Shown: in pieces, positions 1-13,500 of the stretch | Numbering within the stretch: the first letter of the stretch is position 1 | Layout of the letters: the number at the start of each line of letters is the position of its first letter | Source of the DNA: Caenorhabditis elegans | Taxonomy: Eukaryota > Nematoda > Chromadorea > Rhabditida > Rhabditidae | Reading direction: 5' to 3' | Assembly: GCF_000002985.6 (NCBI RefSeq) | Contig: NC_003281.10 | Location: 12,710,001-12,774,000 of the forward strand | DNA: 64,000 nucleotides | Made by a program: the position numbers and the translations under genes | The notes under the pieces: model-generated | Told to the model about the DNA's origin: nothing | Databases searched by the model: none | Seen by the model: only the letters and a program-made list of their open reading frames with translations

Positions 1-13
1 TTCAATTTTGCAG

Positions 14-560
14 TGGCTGCCTCGCAAGCCCATCAACGCTCGTTTCAATTCTCGGACGTGACGGTGATCTCCGCTCGCCGGTATTCCGCAACTCTCGAAA
101 CCCGAACTGGAATTTTATGGCCCGATTCGCTCTAAGCTCCGAACGCCGGAATCTCGTCGTAAAAGTGATTCATCGAGGCGCCCTCCTTGATCTACCACTG
201 GGATTCGTCTCAATTCCGCTTCCAACACCGAATTTCAGTAGATCTGTGTATGAAATGACGGATATTACAAAGATGGCCGCAAAGTATACACATCAAGTTC
301 CAATGTTGACGATAAGTGTGGAAAAAGTGCGGAATATCGATGATGATGATGATGATGAGGAGAATAATCATCATTATGAGCAGTTTCGGAAAAGAGCTCA
401 CTCGTCGAGAAGTACCCAGTCATCTCCACCGCCGCCGTCAGCTCAATATTTGCTGCGTATCGAATCTCCGCCAATTTTGGAGAGCAGTGAAGTTATCAAG
501 GAGCGGATGCAACGATGTATGGCGGATTTGGAGAATATGATGAGGGGAATTAACAAATAA
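14..560 (+). CDS. C2-domain-like protein, C-terminal exon (5' part outside window)
   Basis: The exon opens after a TTTTGCAG acceptor at 13 and is read with codons starting at 15. It stays open through the ATG at 117 to the TAA at 558-560, so that ATG is internal. The first ~75 residues look like the second half of a C2 sandwich: 'SPVFRNSRNPNWNF', then 'RNLVVKVIHRG' and 'LPLGFVSIPL' strands, the usual pattern after a Ca/lipid-binding loop. A tail follows with six Asp, a His/Glu-rich patch and Ser/Pro-rich sequence, ending in a short amphipathic helix ('ERMQRCMADLENMMRGINK'). C2 domains bind phospholipid or protein; the upstream aspartates that would show Ca binding are outside the window. I cannot name the gene. 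The acidic tail is coded by a GAT microsatellite near 340-358. Confidence 0.6.
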
Positions 561-641
561 TTATTTTTTTTATTTCTTATTACAACTTTTTTTTTGTTCT
601 TAATTTCACTTTATTTGACGTGTTTGACACTTTTTTACTAT

Positions 642-1075
642 TACGGGAACACTAAATTTTGAGGGGGTGCGCGTATTGCACAACATATTTGACGCGCAAA
701 ATATGAAATATCTCGTAGCGAAAACTACAGTAGCGCTTGCGTCGATTTACGGGGGTTAGTTATTAAAAATGAGGCCCCACGAAAAGGGGAGCTGGCACTG
801 TGCCAAACACACAAAACGTATTTTTTATTCTCATTCAACGCACGACTTTTTTTAAATTTTTTACGCTAAACGATGCGTAATAACGGAGTGTGGTTATAAC
901 AAAGTCGTGCTGGCACAGTGCCAGCTCCCCTTTTCGTGGGGCCTCATTTTTAATAACTAACCCCGTATATCGACACAAGCGGAGCTACAGTAGTCTTCGC
1001 TAATACGAGATATTTCATATTTTGCGCGTCAAATATGTTGTGCAATACGCATTCTCTGAATTTTGTGTTCCCGTA
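642..1075. repeat. Inverted-repeat (MITE-like) element
   Basis: The left end 'TACGGGAACAC' pairs with 'GTGTTCCCGTA' at the right end. Further in, 'GTATTGCACAACATATTTGA' (left) pairs with its complement (right), and the two arms meet near 'GAGCTGGCACTGTGCC'. The same arm sequence recurs at 23500-23965. Confidence 0.8.
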
Positions 1076-1198
1076 ACACTACTACTCGATTCGATTTGTT
1101 TTCTTTAGATACTCAAAGTATAAATGAAGAATCTCATGTTTGTTGCGTAGTTGGCGATCCGAGAACAGAGAACAGTAGAATAAAAGTGTGAAATTTGC

Positions 1199-1336
1199 AA
1201 TTTCTCGAGTTTTACAACTAAAAACGAGCCGCTGCGCGCCGTAAATCTACCCCAGATATGGCCGAGCCAAAATGGCCTAGTTCGGCAAACTCTTACATTT
1301 CAATTTATGAGGGAAGACAGAAATCCGTGAATTTCT
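1199..1336 (+). repeat. Fragment of dispersed repeat (GCGCGCCGTAAATCTACC type)
   Basis: It contains 'CCGTAAATCTACCCCAGATA', 'AAAATGGCCTAGTTCGGCAA' and 'CAGAAATCCGTG', the same order of blocks as the longer copies at 41556-41800, 53148-53392 and 56905-59370. Confidence 0.7.
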
Positions 1337-1559
1337 CTCGATTATAACCCCAAAATTGTTCAAAATATTTACCCTCCAAAATGAAACGTAATTCTGTGCA
1401 AACACCATCGCCATTATCCAATGTTCATCCCTACGCAAAAGTGCACTATTCCACGCGTTTTGTTGATTTTATATTCCGTCTTCGCCACAATAAAAATGCG
1501 AAAATACATTGATTTTCGGGGTTTTTTGTTGCTTTTCACTCAAAATGCTTCCCTTCCAG

Positions 1560-3667
1560 ATGCCAAAAAACCATGAGACGCCACATCATCACGGAGAAGT
1601 AAGAAGTTGGCTGGCGGAAAGTGGGCATTTTTTAATTTGCGCCGGTGGAATATTGATTTGTTATTTTGTTTTTGGAATTCAACAAGAGAGAATGTGAGTG
1701 CGAAAATCAAGAATTTAATAATTAAATGGTTTTCTTTCCAGCGTCCAAGGAAAGTACGAGCTTCCGGATGAATCTATCGAGAAATTCACGTTCACACAGG
1801 CGCTCGTCTTCTTTTTATGCACAGCAAACACAATTTACGCGTTTTTAATTCGAAAAAAGACGGAAATTGACAATGTGCCAACGAAGTAGGAGCCAAAAAT
1901 CTAATAAACTCTCTAATTTTTAATTCAAAAAATCGAATTTTTAATTCAAAATTTCAGAATGTACGCCGCCTCGGCAGCCAGTTATCTTCTAGCAATGGTA
2001 GCGTCGAATCAGGCACTCCAATACCTGCCGTATCCGACTCAGGTGCTTGCGAAGAGCTGTAAACCGATTCCAGTAATGATATTCGGAGTCTTGTTCGCAC
2101 ATAAAAGCTATCACTGGCGCAAGTACTGTTACGTACTGATGATTGTCGTCGGCGTTGCAATGTTTTTGTATAAAAATAAGAAAGGCGGTGCCGAGGACAA
2201 GGACTTTGGATTTGGAGAGCTGCTTTTGGTACTTGGAGAATCGAGAATTTCCTGAAAAAATTTGAAATTCTTCTCTTCCAGATATTCTCACTTGCAATGG
2301 ACGGAACCACTACCTCAATTCAGGATAGAATCAAGAAATCATATCAGAGGACGGGTACTTCTATGATGTTCTACACGAATTTATATTCTAGTCTTTATTT
2401 GTCAGCGGGTAGGTTTTTTCACAGATGGACACTACGCTCAGTGGAGAAATTGCTTTAAAGAACGCCTATGGTACCACAATGACCGAATATCATGATAAAA
2501 AATTAATTTTTGGCCGAAAAACGTCTAAAAACCTTCTAAAATTCCTGAAAACCCCTCAAATTTTTTTCCGATTTTTCAGGAATTTTCTCGAAAAATCATC
2601 AAAAATCCATATTTTATCAAAAAAAACACAGAAATGCCCGATTTTTGGCCTTAAAACGTTCAAAAACTATTTTTTTTTTGCTGAAAATCTTCAAAAAAGC
2701 CATCGAAAACTGCAATTTTTCACTGGAAATATTTAAAAACTCGATTTTTATCAAAAATAACCCAACAAAATGTCCACAAACTTCATTTCTTTTCTAGAAT
2801 TTTCATCAGAAATCGTAGGAATTACGAATTTTCCTCCGAAAATGTTCAAAAAATTCAGGGAAGAATTTTTTTTTTGGGATTTTTGAACATTATCGGAGGA
2901 AAATTCCTACTAATTCCTACGATTTTTGATGAAAATTGTGAAAAATTCGTGATTTATTTTTTGATATTTTCTGAAGAAAAACGACGTTTTTGGACATTTT
3001 TTAGGTTATTTTTGATAAAATATGGAGTTTTTAATTATTTCCAGTGAAAATTTGCAATTTTCGATGGCTTTTTTGAAAATTTTCAAAAAGAAAAAAGAAA
3101 AGGTTTTTGAACGTTTTAAGGCCAAAAATCGGACATTTCTGTGTTATTTTTGATGATTTTTCAAGAAAATTCCTGAAAATCGGGGGTTTTTTTTTAATTT
3201 TTCAGGAATTTTAGGTTTTTGGACGTTTTTCGGCCAAAAATATAATTTTTTATCATGATATTCGGTCATTGTGGTGCCATAGGCGTGTTTTAAAGCGAAT
3301 AAAAATAATTTTTATTCCAGGCCTCCTCGTAACCGGTGAACTTTGGTCGTTCTTCTATTTCGTACAACGTCATCCATACGTTTTCTGGGATTTAACCGGG
3401 CTCGCAATTGCTTCATGCCTCGGACAATGGTGCATATTCAAGACAATCGAAGAGTTCTCACCGTTGACTTGCTCAATTGTCACGACAACACGGAAATTGT
3501 TCACAATTATAATATCGGTGCTCTTCATGAATCATCCGCTCTCTGGACGCCAAATTCTCGCCACGACAGTCGTTTTTAGTGCACTTACAGCTGATGTTGT
3601 TGATGGAAAAATGACGGCTGCAAAGAAGCCATTGGCTGCAACTGAGCCAAAAGTGCATAATAAATAA
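1560..3667 (+). CDS. hut-1: HUT-1, SLC35B1-type ER UDP-sugar/nucleotide transporter
   Basis: Model join(1560..1693, 1742..1885, 1958..2228, 2282..2408, 3321..3667), 340 aa; all phases close. It aligns by eye along its length with the SLC35B1/HUT1 family: '[13 protein letters not shown]', '[20 protein letters not shown]' (the conserved [15 protein letters not shown] block), 'YGELL'-like 'FGELL', 'LVTGELW' and '[16 protein letters not shown]'. Family members are multi-pass ER membrane proteins (about 8-10 helices) implicated in UDP-galactose/UDP-glucose or ATP exchange and ER protein-folding homeostasis. Human SLC35B1 ends in a di-lysine ER signal; this tail ends VHNK without a clear KKxx. The ATG at 1560 follows CTTCCAG directly, suggesting spliced-leader addition; without it the in-frame ATG at 1545 would be used. 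AATAAA overlaps the stop codon. The symbol is from recall of C. elegans nomenclature. Confidence 0.9.
2452..3296. repeat. Large inverted repeat filling hut-1 intron 4
   Basis: 'GCTTTAAAGAACGCCTATGG' at the left mirrors 'GGCGTGTTTTAAAGC' at the right, with 'GACCGAATATCATGATAAAA' and its complement just inside. Arms are about 400 bp with small divergences. The family recurs at 28964-29688 and 32734-33464. A nascent transcript would form a long hairpin. Confidence 0.85.
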
Positions 3668-4587
3668 ATGTGTTTCTAGGATCTTCTAATAATTTTTTTT
3701 CTGTTTTCTAGCTCTAAACTTGTATTTATTTCATTCTTGTTCTACCAAATTCCCACGGATTCTACGCTTTATGTTTCTAAATTATTATTCTTTTTTATTT
3801 ATATCTGCATTTTCTTCTAAAAACTCTGGTCATTTTCTTGTTTTTTTCTTGGTAATTATAAAAATTAGTCATACAAATCTTGTTAAATATCTGGCTATTC
3901 AGTGAACAAACCATTTTCCGCTCTAAATTCGACCCGAATCAATCGAAAAATGGCTCAAAACGATGCCATCTGGCTGCAACCCCCCTGTCGTCTCTCAATT
4001 TTGTGTACTCTCTCGCAGCCACGCACGCGACGCAACGCACTCGCGTCGCGGTCGCAGTTCTTTTTCAAATTTATCGCGCCATTTTTGTTTTGCCTCATAT
4101 TTATCGGCTCACGATTGATTTTCGTCGAAAAACGCGCTTAATCGATTCCTTTTTACCTGAAAAATGTTGTTCCAATTGGAAAACCAGTTGAAGATCGATG
4201 AATTTTCAAGAAAATCATTCAAATAGGCAAAACCCGCTGAACTTTGAAATTCGATTTTTGAGTTTTTTGAAGAAAATATAATTATTTCATCATTTATGTT
4301 GGTCCTGTTGGTCCTCAGCATAGAAAATTCGGACATGACATTAGAAATTCATAATAACTGCTCCCAATATCGGGATTAGAACGATTTTCAGCTCAAAATA
4401 TGGAAAATTGGTTACATAAACCGCATATTTGTAGCATTAATCTTGAACAGCTATATGGCATTAAAAAAAAATATATATATACATTGTTTTTTCTCTCGAA
4501 GTTTCTCTTTTTGTTTCTAAAATCCGGAATATAATTTAAAAAACCACATAAATTTCAATTTGCAGTACGAGTTCCCCCCGAATCACA
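3668..4587. other. hut-1/ssl-1 intergenic region
   Basis: No ORF here looks coding. AT-rich DNA surrounds a CG-rich block at about 4010-4060 containing repeated CGCGACGC-like words, which may be part of the ssl-1 promoter. The TTTGCAG at 4559-4565, 22 bases before the ssl-1 ATG, is a plausible trans-splice acceptor. Another AT microsatellite lies near 4471-4482. Confidence 0.5.
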
Positions 4588-7500
4588 ATGCCGGCAACAC
4601 CGGTGCGTGCTTCAAGTACTCGAATAAGCAGACGTACATCATCAAGATCAGTGGCTGATGATCAGCCATCAACTTCGTCTGCGGTGGCTCCACCTCCTTC
4701 ACCCATTGCCATAGAAACTGATGAAGATGCGGTAGTTGAGGAGGAGAAAAAGAAGAAAAAGACATCAGATGATTTGGAAATTATCACTCCAAGAACTCCA
4801 GTCGATCGGCGAATTCCCTACATTTGCTCGATTCTTTTGACTGAAAATCGATCGATTCGCGATAAATTGTACGATTTTTTAAATTTAATTACTTTCCTCA
4901 AATCCGAATAATTATTAGATCGCGCTTCGCGTTTCTGCATCCGCGGTATTTTGCCTTCCCACTGAAAATAGCAGATTTATCGAATTTTTAGCTTAAAAAA
5001 AAAATGTTTTTTCTGCATTTTTCAAACAAACCTTTTGTAAAACAGTGAAAATCGAATTTCAAATGACTAAAATGAATTTTTTTTTTGTCCACTGGTTGTG
5101 GAATGGTTTGAATTTGAAGAAATCAGCGGGATTTTTCGTATTTTCTGAATATTTTTCTATTAAAAATCGGTTTCAAACCATTTTTTGACTTTTGAATAGA
5201 AAAATATTGAGAAAATACGAAAAATCCAGCTAACTTCCAGCTTGTTCAAATTCAAACCATTCCACAACCAGTGGACGAAAAAAGTTCATTTTAGTCATTT
5301 GAAATTCGATTTGGTTTGTTTGAAAAATGCAAAAAAAAAATATTTTTTAAAGCTAAAAATTTGATAAATCTGAAAAAAATCTGCTATTTTCAGTGGAAAG
5401 GCAAAATACCGCGAAGCGCAGCAAGCGCGCTCTAATAATTATTCCGCTTCGAGAAGAGCGTGTATTATTTCATTGTTACATTTCAAAATTATGAATTAAT
5501 GTTTTTCAGGGTTCTGAGCAGCGGTCCAGTTCGTCAAGAAGATCACGAAGAACAGATTGCTCGAGCTCAACGGATACAGCCAGTTGTCGATCAAATTCAA
5601 CGAGTCGAGCAAATGTATGTGAAGCTGAAAAATTGCACCACAAATCAATTATTCTAATCTTGTTTTACAGCATACTCAATGGTTCAGTGGAAGATATTCT
5701 GAAAGATCCTCGATTCGCAGTAATGGCAGATCTCACAAAAGAACCACCACCAACACCTGCACCTCCTCCTCCAATCCAGAAGACAATGCAACCGATTGAG
5801 GTGAAAATTGAGGATTCAGAGGGCTCAAATACGGCTCAACCGAGTGTTCTGCCCAGTTGTGGAGGAGGAGAGACGAATGTGGAAAGAGCCGCCAAAAGAG
5901 TGAGTTTTGAAGATAGATTGGTGTGTAAAAAATGAATGTTTATATATTCACTGCAACTTTTTCCTCACGAGGGACGAGGAAAAGTGGTTTCTAGGCCATG
6001 GCCGAGGTGCCGACAAGTTTCAGCGGCCATTTATCTTGCTTTGTTTTCCGCCTGTTTTCTTTCGTTTTTCATCGATTTTTTTCGTTTTTTCTTAATAAAA
6101 CTGATAAATAAATATTTTTTGCAGATGCTAAAACAATTTCCAAGTAAAAAAATTATGTATTCAGTGGGCAAGCAGCGGTGAAAGTGGTCAATGCAATATG
6201 ATGGATTACGGGAATACAAAACCTAAACTTTTTCTGAAACATGATACATACGCTGCTTAAATGCTGAGACTACCTGATTTTCATAACGAGACCGCTGAAA
6301 AAGTTTTGAGGTTTTCAAAATTCAAATTTTTTGGTGAAAAAGTCGAGATTTTCGCACAAAAAGTTGAATTCTGAAAACCTCAAATTTTTTTCAGCGGTCT
6401 CGTTATGAAAATCAGGTAATTTCAGCATCATATGTATCATGTTTCAAAAAAAGTTTAGGTTTTGTATTCCCGTAATCCATCATATTGCATTGACCACTTT
6501 CACCGCTGCTTGCCCACTGAATACATGATTTTTTACTTGGAAATTGTTTTAGCATCTGCAAAAAATATTTATTTATCAGTTTTATTAAGAAAAAACGAAA
6601 AAAATCGGTGAAAAACGAAAGAAAACAGGCGGAAAACAAAGCAAGATAAATGGCCGCTGAAACTTGTCGGCCCCTCGGCCATGGCCTAGAAACCACTTTT
6701 CCTCGTCCCTCGTGAGGAAAAAGTTGCAGTGTTATTGTAAATCTCACAAGAGTCTGGCATGATTTCTCAAAGGCGCATGGATTTATTCAGCCCTAAAATT
6801 AAATAAATCCATACGACTTTAAAGGTGGAGTTCGGAAAATGAGGATTTTACTTTAAAATGCTCAAACTAGTCCCAAATGCCGAATTACCACAAAAGAAAA
6901 ACGGAAAAAAATTCATCAAGTTTGAAAAAAATGCGGATGATTTTGTTGAAATTTCAACGCTCGCTAATATTCCTAATTTGAACCGCGCTTTTGTCCGCGC
7001 CGCACTCTGTAGAATTGCATCCGCGCTGTTTCCTTCCTCTTCCGGCGCCCTACTTCTTTTCGATTGGAAATGATGAAAAAATGAGACAAAACTAGAATTC
7101 ACGTAGCGCGTCGGAAATGATGAAAATATCATGGATGCAGCAGATCTACGGAGTGCGGCGCGGACAAACGGCGCGGTAATTCAAATGAGGAATATTAGCG
7201 AGAGTTGAAATTTCAACAAAATCAGCCGCATTTTTTTCAAACTTAATGTATTTTTTTTCGTTTTTCTTTTGTAGTAATTCGGCATTTGGGGCTAGTGTAA
7301 GCATTTTAAAGTAAAATCCTCATTTTCCGAACTCCACCTTTAAAGGTGGAGTACCGAAATTTGAGACTTTGCTTTTTTAGGCCCAAATTGGTCCAAAACT
7401 ACCGAATTTTGTAATGAGACGTTCTGAAAATTTATCCAAAAAATGTTATGGCGGTTCAAAGTTCGGCAAAATAGGGCCCATTTTCAGCTAAAATCAAATT

Positions 7501-10500
7501 TTTTTTTCCAACTTTTTCGGTGTCGCAACGTCTGGAGCCTAATTTTTATTTATTAATCACTTTTTAATAAATATTGTAGCCTTTGATTAGGCGTTTATTC
7601 GCTGATTTAAGTACATTTATGGTTTTTGGGGCACAAATAAAAGTTTCATTTTATGCCCCAAAAACCATAAATGTACTTAAATCAGCGAATAAACGCCTAA
7701 TCAAAGGCTACAATATTTATTAAAGAGTGATGAATAAATAAAAATTAGGTTCCAGACGTTGCGACACCGAAAAAGTTGGAAAAAATTTTGATTTTAGCTG
7801 AAAATGTGCCTTATTTTGCCGCGAACTTTGAACCGCCATAACTTTTTTTGAGAAAGAAATTTTCAGAACGTCTCATTACGAAATTCGGTAGTTTTAAACC
7901 AATTTGGGTCTAAAAAGTTTCAAATTCCAATAAAACATACCAAAGTCTTGTGAAATTACAATAAACTATTCCTAAACGTATTATAATCCATTCTCAATTC
8001 TTGCAGGAAGCGCATGTATTGGCTCGAATCGCCGAGCTCCGTAAGAACGGCTTATGGTCGAACAGTCGTCTGCCAAAGTGCGTCGAACCTGAACGTAATA
8101 AAACGCATTGGGATTATCTACTGGAAGAGGTCAAATGGATGGCAGTTGATTTCCGAACCGAGACGAATACGAAGCGAAAAATCGCCAAAGTTATAGCTCA
8201 CGCCATTGCGAAACAGCACCGCGACAAGCAGATCGAGATTGAGAGAGCCGCCGAACGGGAGATCAAGGAGAAGCGAAAAATGTGTGCAGGAATCGCGAAG
8301 ATGGTACGGGATTTCTGGTCGTCTACGGATAAAGTTGTGGATATTCGAGCGAAGGAAGTTCTGGAGTCGAGGCTCAGGAAGGCGAGAAATAAGCATTTGA
8401 TGTTTGTAATTGGACAAGTCGATGAAATGAGCAATATTGTGCAAGAAGGACTTGTTTCATCGTCGAAATCCCCATCAATTGCATCGGATCGAGATGATAA
8501 AGATGAAGAATTCAAAGCACCTGGCTCTGATTCAGAATCTGACGATGAGCAGACAATTGCAAACGCGGAAAAGTCACAGAAAAAGGAAGATGTTCGACAG
8601 GAAGTTGATGCTCTTCAAAACGAGGCAACTGTGGATATGGATGACTTTTTGTACACTTTACCGCCGGAATATCTGAAGGCTTATGGTCTGACGCAGGAGG
8701 ATTTGGAGGAGATGAAGCGCGAGAAATTGGAGGAGCAGAAGGCTCGGAAGGAAGCTTGTGGTGATAATGAGGAGAAAATGGAGATTGATGAAGTTCGTAG
8801 GATGCTCCTAAAAAAATTACCTAAAAAAAATCGATTTTCCCTGGAAAAAATCCTCTGGAAATGACCCGAAACGTCATGGCGGCTCGAAATTTTGAAAAAA
8901 AAAACCCCCCAAATTTCCAGCTAAAATCTCAAATTTTATTGCATATTTTGGTAGTTCTTTTGTTGTCCGAGGTGCGTTTTTCAGCTGAAAATGTACCTGA
9001 ATCTGCAAGTAAACGACCAATATATGCAATAAATGATGATAATTAATTTCCGATACTGAAATGTGGGCGAAATTTGAGATTTCGACTGAAAACGTCTTAA
9101 AAATCACCCAAAACCCGGCTTTACCGCACGAAGGTTTGAAGAAAATGGCCAATTTTTAGCCAAAATCTCAAATTTCGTCCACTTTTCAGTCAGAAATTAG
9201 TTTTTTGAAATTAATTAACACCTTTTATTGCATATTTTCGTCGTTTATTCGTTGATCGAGGTGCTTTTTCGGTCGATGGGTGCACAAATTCGGTAATTGT
9301 GCATCCATCGGCTGAAAATGCTCCAGAATTTGCGAATGAACGGTGAAAATTTAAGATTTTAGATTGAAATAAGCCGTTTTTTAGAGAAAATTGGTCGTTT
9401 TGAGACATTAAATTCAATTTAAATCCCCTCTTTATTTTCAGAGCCCATCATCAGATGCTCAAAAGCCTTCCACCTCAAGCTCAGATCTCACCGCCGAGCA
9501 GCTTCAAGATCCAACAGCTGAAGACGGCAACGGTGATGGTCATGGTGTACTTGAAAACGTGGATTACGTGAAGCTCAACAGTCAGGATAGTGATGAACGA
9601 CAACAAGAGTTGGCGAATATCGCAGAAGAAGCGCTGAAATTCCAGCCAAAAGGATATACACTTGAGACGACACAAGTCAAGACGCCCGTACCATTCCTGA
9701 TTCGAGGACAACTGAGAGAATATCAAATGGTTGGATTGGATTGGATGGTTACACTTTATGAGAAGAATTTGAATGGAATTCTTGCCGACGAGATGGGCCT
9801 GGGAAAGACGATTCAAACGATTTCCCTGCTGGCTCATATGGCTTGTAGTGAATCGATTTGGGGACCACACTTGATTGTTGTGCCGACGTCTGTCATTCTG
9901 AATTGGGAGATGGAGTTCAAGAAATGGTGTCCGGCTCTGAAGATTTTGACGTATTTTGGTACGGCGAAGGAGCGTGCCGAGAAGCGGAAGGGATGGATGA
10001 AGCCGAATTGTTTCCATGTGTGCATCACATCATACAAGACGGTTACTCAAGATATTAGAGCTTTTAAGCAGAGGGTGCGTAGAAATTTTGAAGATTTGCG
10101 GCGAATTTGGCGAATTTGCATAATTTTTTTAAAACCAATTTTACCGATAATTGCGAAATTTTTCAATTTTATACAGTGGTCGGAAATTGCTATAATTAGT
10201 ATAATTTTTGCAAAAATTGGTACTTTTTTCGAAATTTTGAACCACCATAAAACATTTTTGAACAATTTTTAAGAGGTTTAATAACGAAATTCGTTCATTT
10301 GAACACATTTTGGCGATATGAATCGCCCGAAAATGTCCCCCAATAGACCTAATTTCTTAACAAAAATTTAAAAAAAAATGGCCCAAAATTGTCTCAAAAT
10401 TTCGAAAAAAAAACCGTAATTTCAGCTGAAATCTCAAAATTTGCCAAATTTTCCGTCTCACGGAGATCAGAAAAAGTTTTTTGCATTTTTTTGTGGTTTA

Positions 10501-13500
10501 TTTTAGCGTTATTTCGTTAATTTAGATACATTTTAGCCCAATTTTTGCAAAAATTATACTAATTATAGCAATTTCTGACCCCTGACAAACTTTGAAATTA
10601 TCGGTAAACTTGGTATAAATGGTTTTTTTCCAAATTTTTAAAGCGATATTAAAGGTGGAGTACCACAATTTGAGGCTTTGTTTTTTTTTTTGGACCCAAA
10701 TTGGTCCAAAACTACCGAATTTCGTAATGAGACGCTCTGAAAATTTCTTTCTCAAAAAAAAAGTTACGGCGGTTCAAAGTTCGCGGCAAAATAAGGCCCA
10801 TTTTCAGCTAAAATCAAAATTTTTTCCCAACTTCTCGGTGTCTCAACGCCTGGAACCTAATTTTTATTTATTCATCACTTTTTAATAAATATTGTGGTCT
10901 TTGATTGGGCTTTTATTCGTTGATTTAAGTACATTTATGGTCAGTGGGGCACAAAATGTAACTTTTTTTCCCAAAGACCATAAATGTACTTTAATCAACG
11001 AATAAACGCCCAATCAAAGACCACAATATTTATTTAAAAGTAATGAATAAATAATAATTAGGTTCCAGACGTTGCGACACCGAGAAGTTGGAAAATTTTT
11101 TTATTTTAGCTGAATAAGGGCCTTATTGTCTCAAACTTTGAACCGCCATAACTTTTTTTTGAGAACGTCTCGTTACGAAATTCGGTAGTTTTGGACCAAT
11201 TTGGGTCTAAAAAAACAAAGTCTCAAATTTCTTGTTAGAGATTTTTTAAAAATTGATATTTTTTTTTTCAGGCCTGGCAGTACCTAATTCTCGATGAAGC
11301 TCAAAATATCAAAAACTGGAAGTCCCAACGTTGGCAGGCTCTTCTGAATGTCCGTGCTCGACGTCGCCTTCTCCTGACCGGAACTCCACTTCAGAACTCT
11401 CTAATGGAACTGTGGTCGTTGATGCATTTTTTGATGCCAACAATATTCTCAAGTCATGATGATTTCAAGGATTGGTTCTCGAATCCGTTGACAGGGATGA
11501 TGGAAGGAAATATGGAATTCAATGCTCCACTAATCGGACGACTTCACAAAGTGCTCCGTCCGTTTATTCTGCGGCGGCTCAAGAAGGAAGTTGAGAAGCA
11601 GCTGCCAGAGAAGACTGAGCATATTGTGAATTGTTCGTTGTCAAAGCGGCAGAGATACCTGTACGATGACTTTATGAGTCGTAGATCAACAAAGGAGAAT
11701 CTAAAGTCTGGAAATATGATGTCGGTGCTCAACATTGTGATGCAACTCCGAAAATGTTGTAATCATCCGAATCTCTTCGAGCCGCGGCCAGTTGTTGCTC
11801 CGTTCGTCGTTGAGAAGCTTCAGCTCGATGTTCCGGCTCGTCTCTTTGAAATTTCGCAGCAAGATCCCTCCTCCTCCTCAGCTAGTCAAATTCCGGAAAT
11901 TTTCAATTTATCCAAAATCGGCTATCAATCTTCCGTTCGATCTGCAAAACCACTCATCGAAGAGCTTGAAGCAATGAGCACTTATCCGGAGCCACGAGCA
12001 CCAGAAGTTGGCGGATTTCGGTTCAATCGGACGGCTTTTGTTGCAAAGAATCCGCATACGGAAGAGTCGGAGGACGAAGGTGTTATGAGAAGTCGTGTTC
12101 TGGTGAATTTTTAGGAAAATTGAGAAAATGATCTAATTGTTGAATTTTTTAAAGAATTTATGGGCCACAAGCCGATTTGCCGGAAATTTTGATTTTTGGC
12201 GATTTGCCGAAAATTTTGATTTTTGGCGATTTGCCAGAAATTTTGATTTTTGGCAATTATCCGATTTGCCGGAAATTTTGATTTTTGGCGATTTGCCAGA
12301 AATTTTGATTTTTGGCAATTATCCGATTTGCCGGAAATTTTGAATTTTGGCAATTTTCCGATTTGCCGGAAATTTTGATTTTTGGCAATTTGCCGAATTG
12401 CCGGAAATTTTGATTTTTGGCAATTTGCCGAATTGCCGGAAATTTTGATTTTTGGGGATTTGCCGGAAATTTTGATTTTTGGCAATTTGCCTATTTGTCG
12501 GAAATTTTGATTTTTGGCAATTTGCCGATTTGTCGGAAATTTTGATTTTTGGCAATTTGCCGATTTGCCGGAAATTTTGATTTTTGGCAATTTTCCGATT
12601 TGCCAAAAATTTTGATTTTTGGCGATTTGCCGATTTGCCGGAAAAACATTTTGTGAGCCAATTTTCTCGAAATTTGGGCTTCAATATTTTCAAATTATTC
12701 CAAATTTTCCACTGATTCCGAATATCTAAGTAAAAAAAAATTCCCTGATTTTATATTTCAGCTTAAAATCGCTAATTTTCGCGTCAGAGACGACGTCATG
12801 TGTCGATTTACTGGATTTTTAATCTTTGTCGGATGCTAATTTCCGTTTTTCAACGAGTTTCCTTCATTTCCATCGGTTTTTGACGAAGTTTTCTTTGAAA
12901 ATATGTTCTTAAGGTCAATTAAACGTTTTATTATCAAAAAAAACTAGCAAAATTGGCTTTAAAAACACATTTTCACAGAAAACTCCGACAAAAACCGACG
13001 AAAATGAAGGAAACCCCCCGTTTGAAAACAGAAATTAGCATCTGATAAAGATTAAAATCCCGTAAATCGACACATGGCGTCTGGCGTCTCTGGCACGAAA
13101 AGTCGCGATTTTAAGCTGACATACAAAAAAAGAGGGATATATTTTTTTACGAATTTTTCACATAGATATTCGAAATCAGGGGGGAAAATTTGGAGAAATT
13201 TGAGAAAATTTCTCAGATTTCGGATTAAAAATATTCAATTTTTGTTTTCTTATATTAAAAAAAAATTAACTTTTATAATTTTTCAGCCAAAACCAATTAA
13301 TGGAACAGCTCAACCACTTCAAAATGGAAATTCAATACCACAAAATGCTCCAAATCGTCCACAAACTTCATGCATTCGTTCAAAAACCGTCGTAAATACA
13401 GTTCCACTGACCATCTCCACCGATCGAAGTGGTTTTCATTTTAATATGGCCAATGTTGGAAGAGGTGTTGTTCGTTTGGATGATTCAGCACGTATGAGCC

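Larger units (their letters stand above)
561..1559. other. Intergenic region with fold-back repeat and dispersed-repeat fragment
   Basis: No convincing gene is seen. It holds an inverted repeat (642-1075), a fragment of a dispersed repeat (about 1199-1336) and about 200 bp of unique AT-rich sequence before hut-1. The CTTCCAG directly before the hut-1 ATG looks like a trans-splice acceptor. Confidence 0.6.

Noticed and set aside
8874..9417. Short ORFs on both strands in ssl-1 intron 4
   Set aside because: They fall in small mirrored repeats ('GCTGAAAATGTACCTGAATC'-like) between well-defined exons and lack coding character.
12111..12693. Long minus-strand open frames with KISGKSANCQKSKF repeats
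   Set aside because: The frames follow the minisatellite period, appear in several frames and strands, and have no start context or splice structure.
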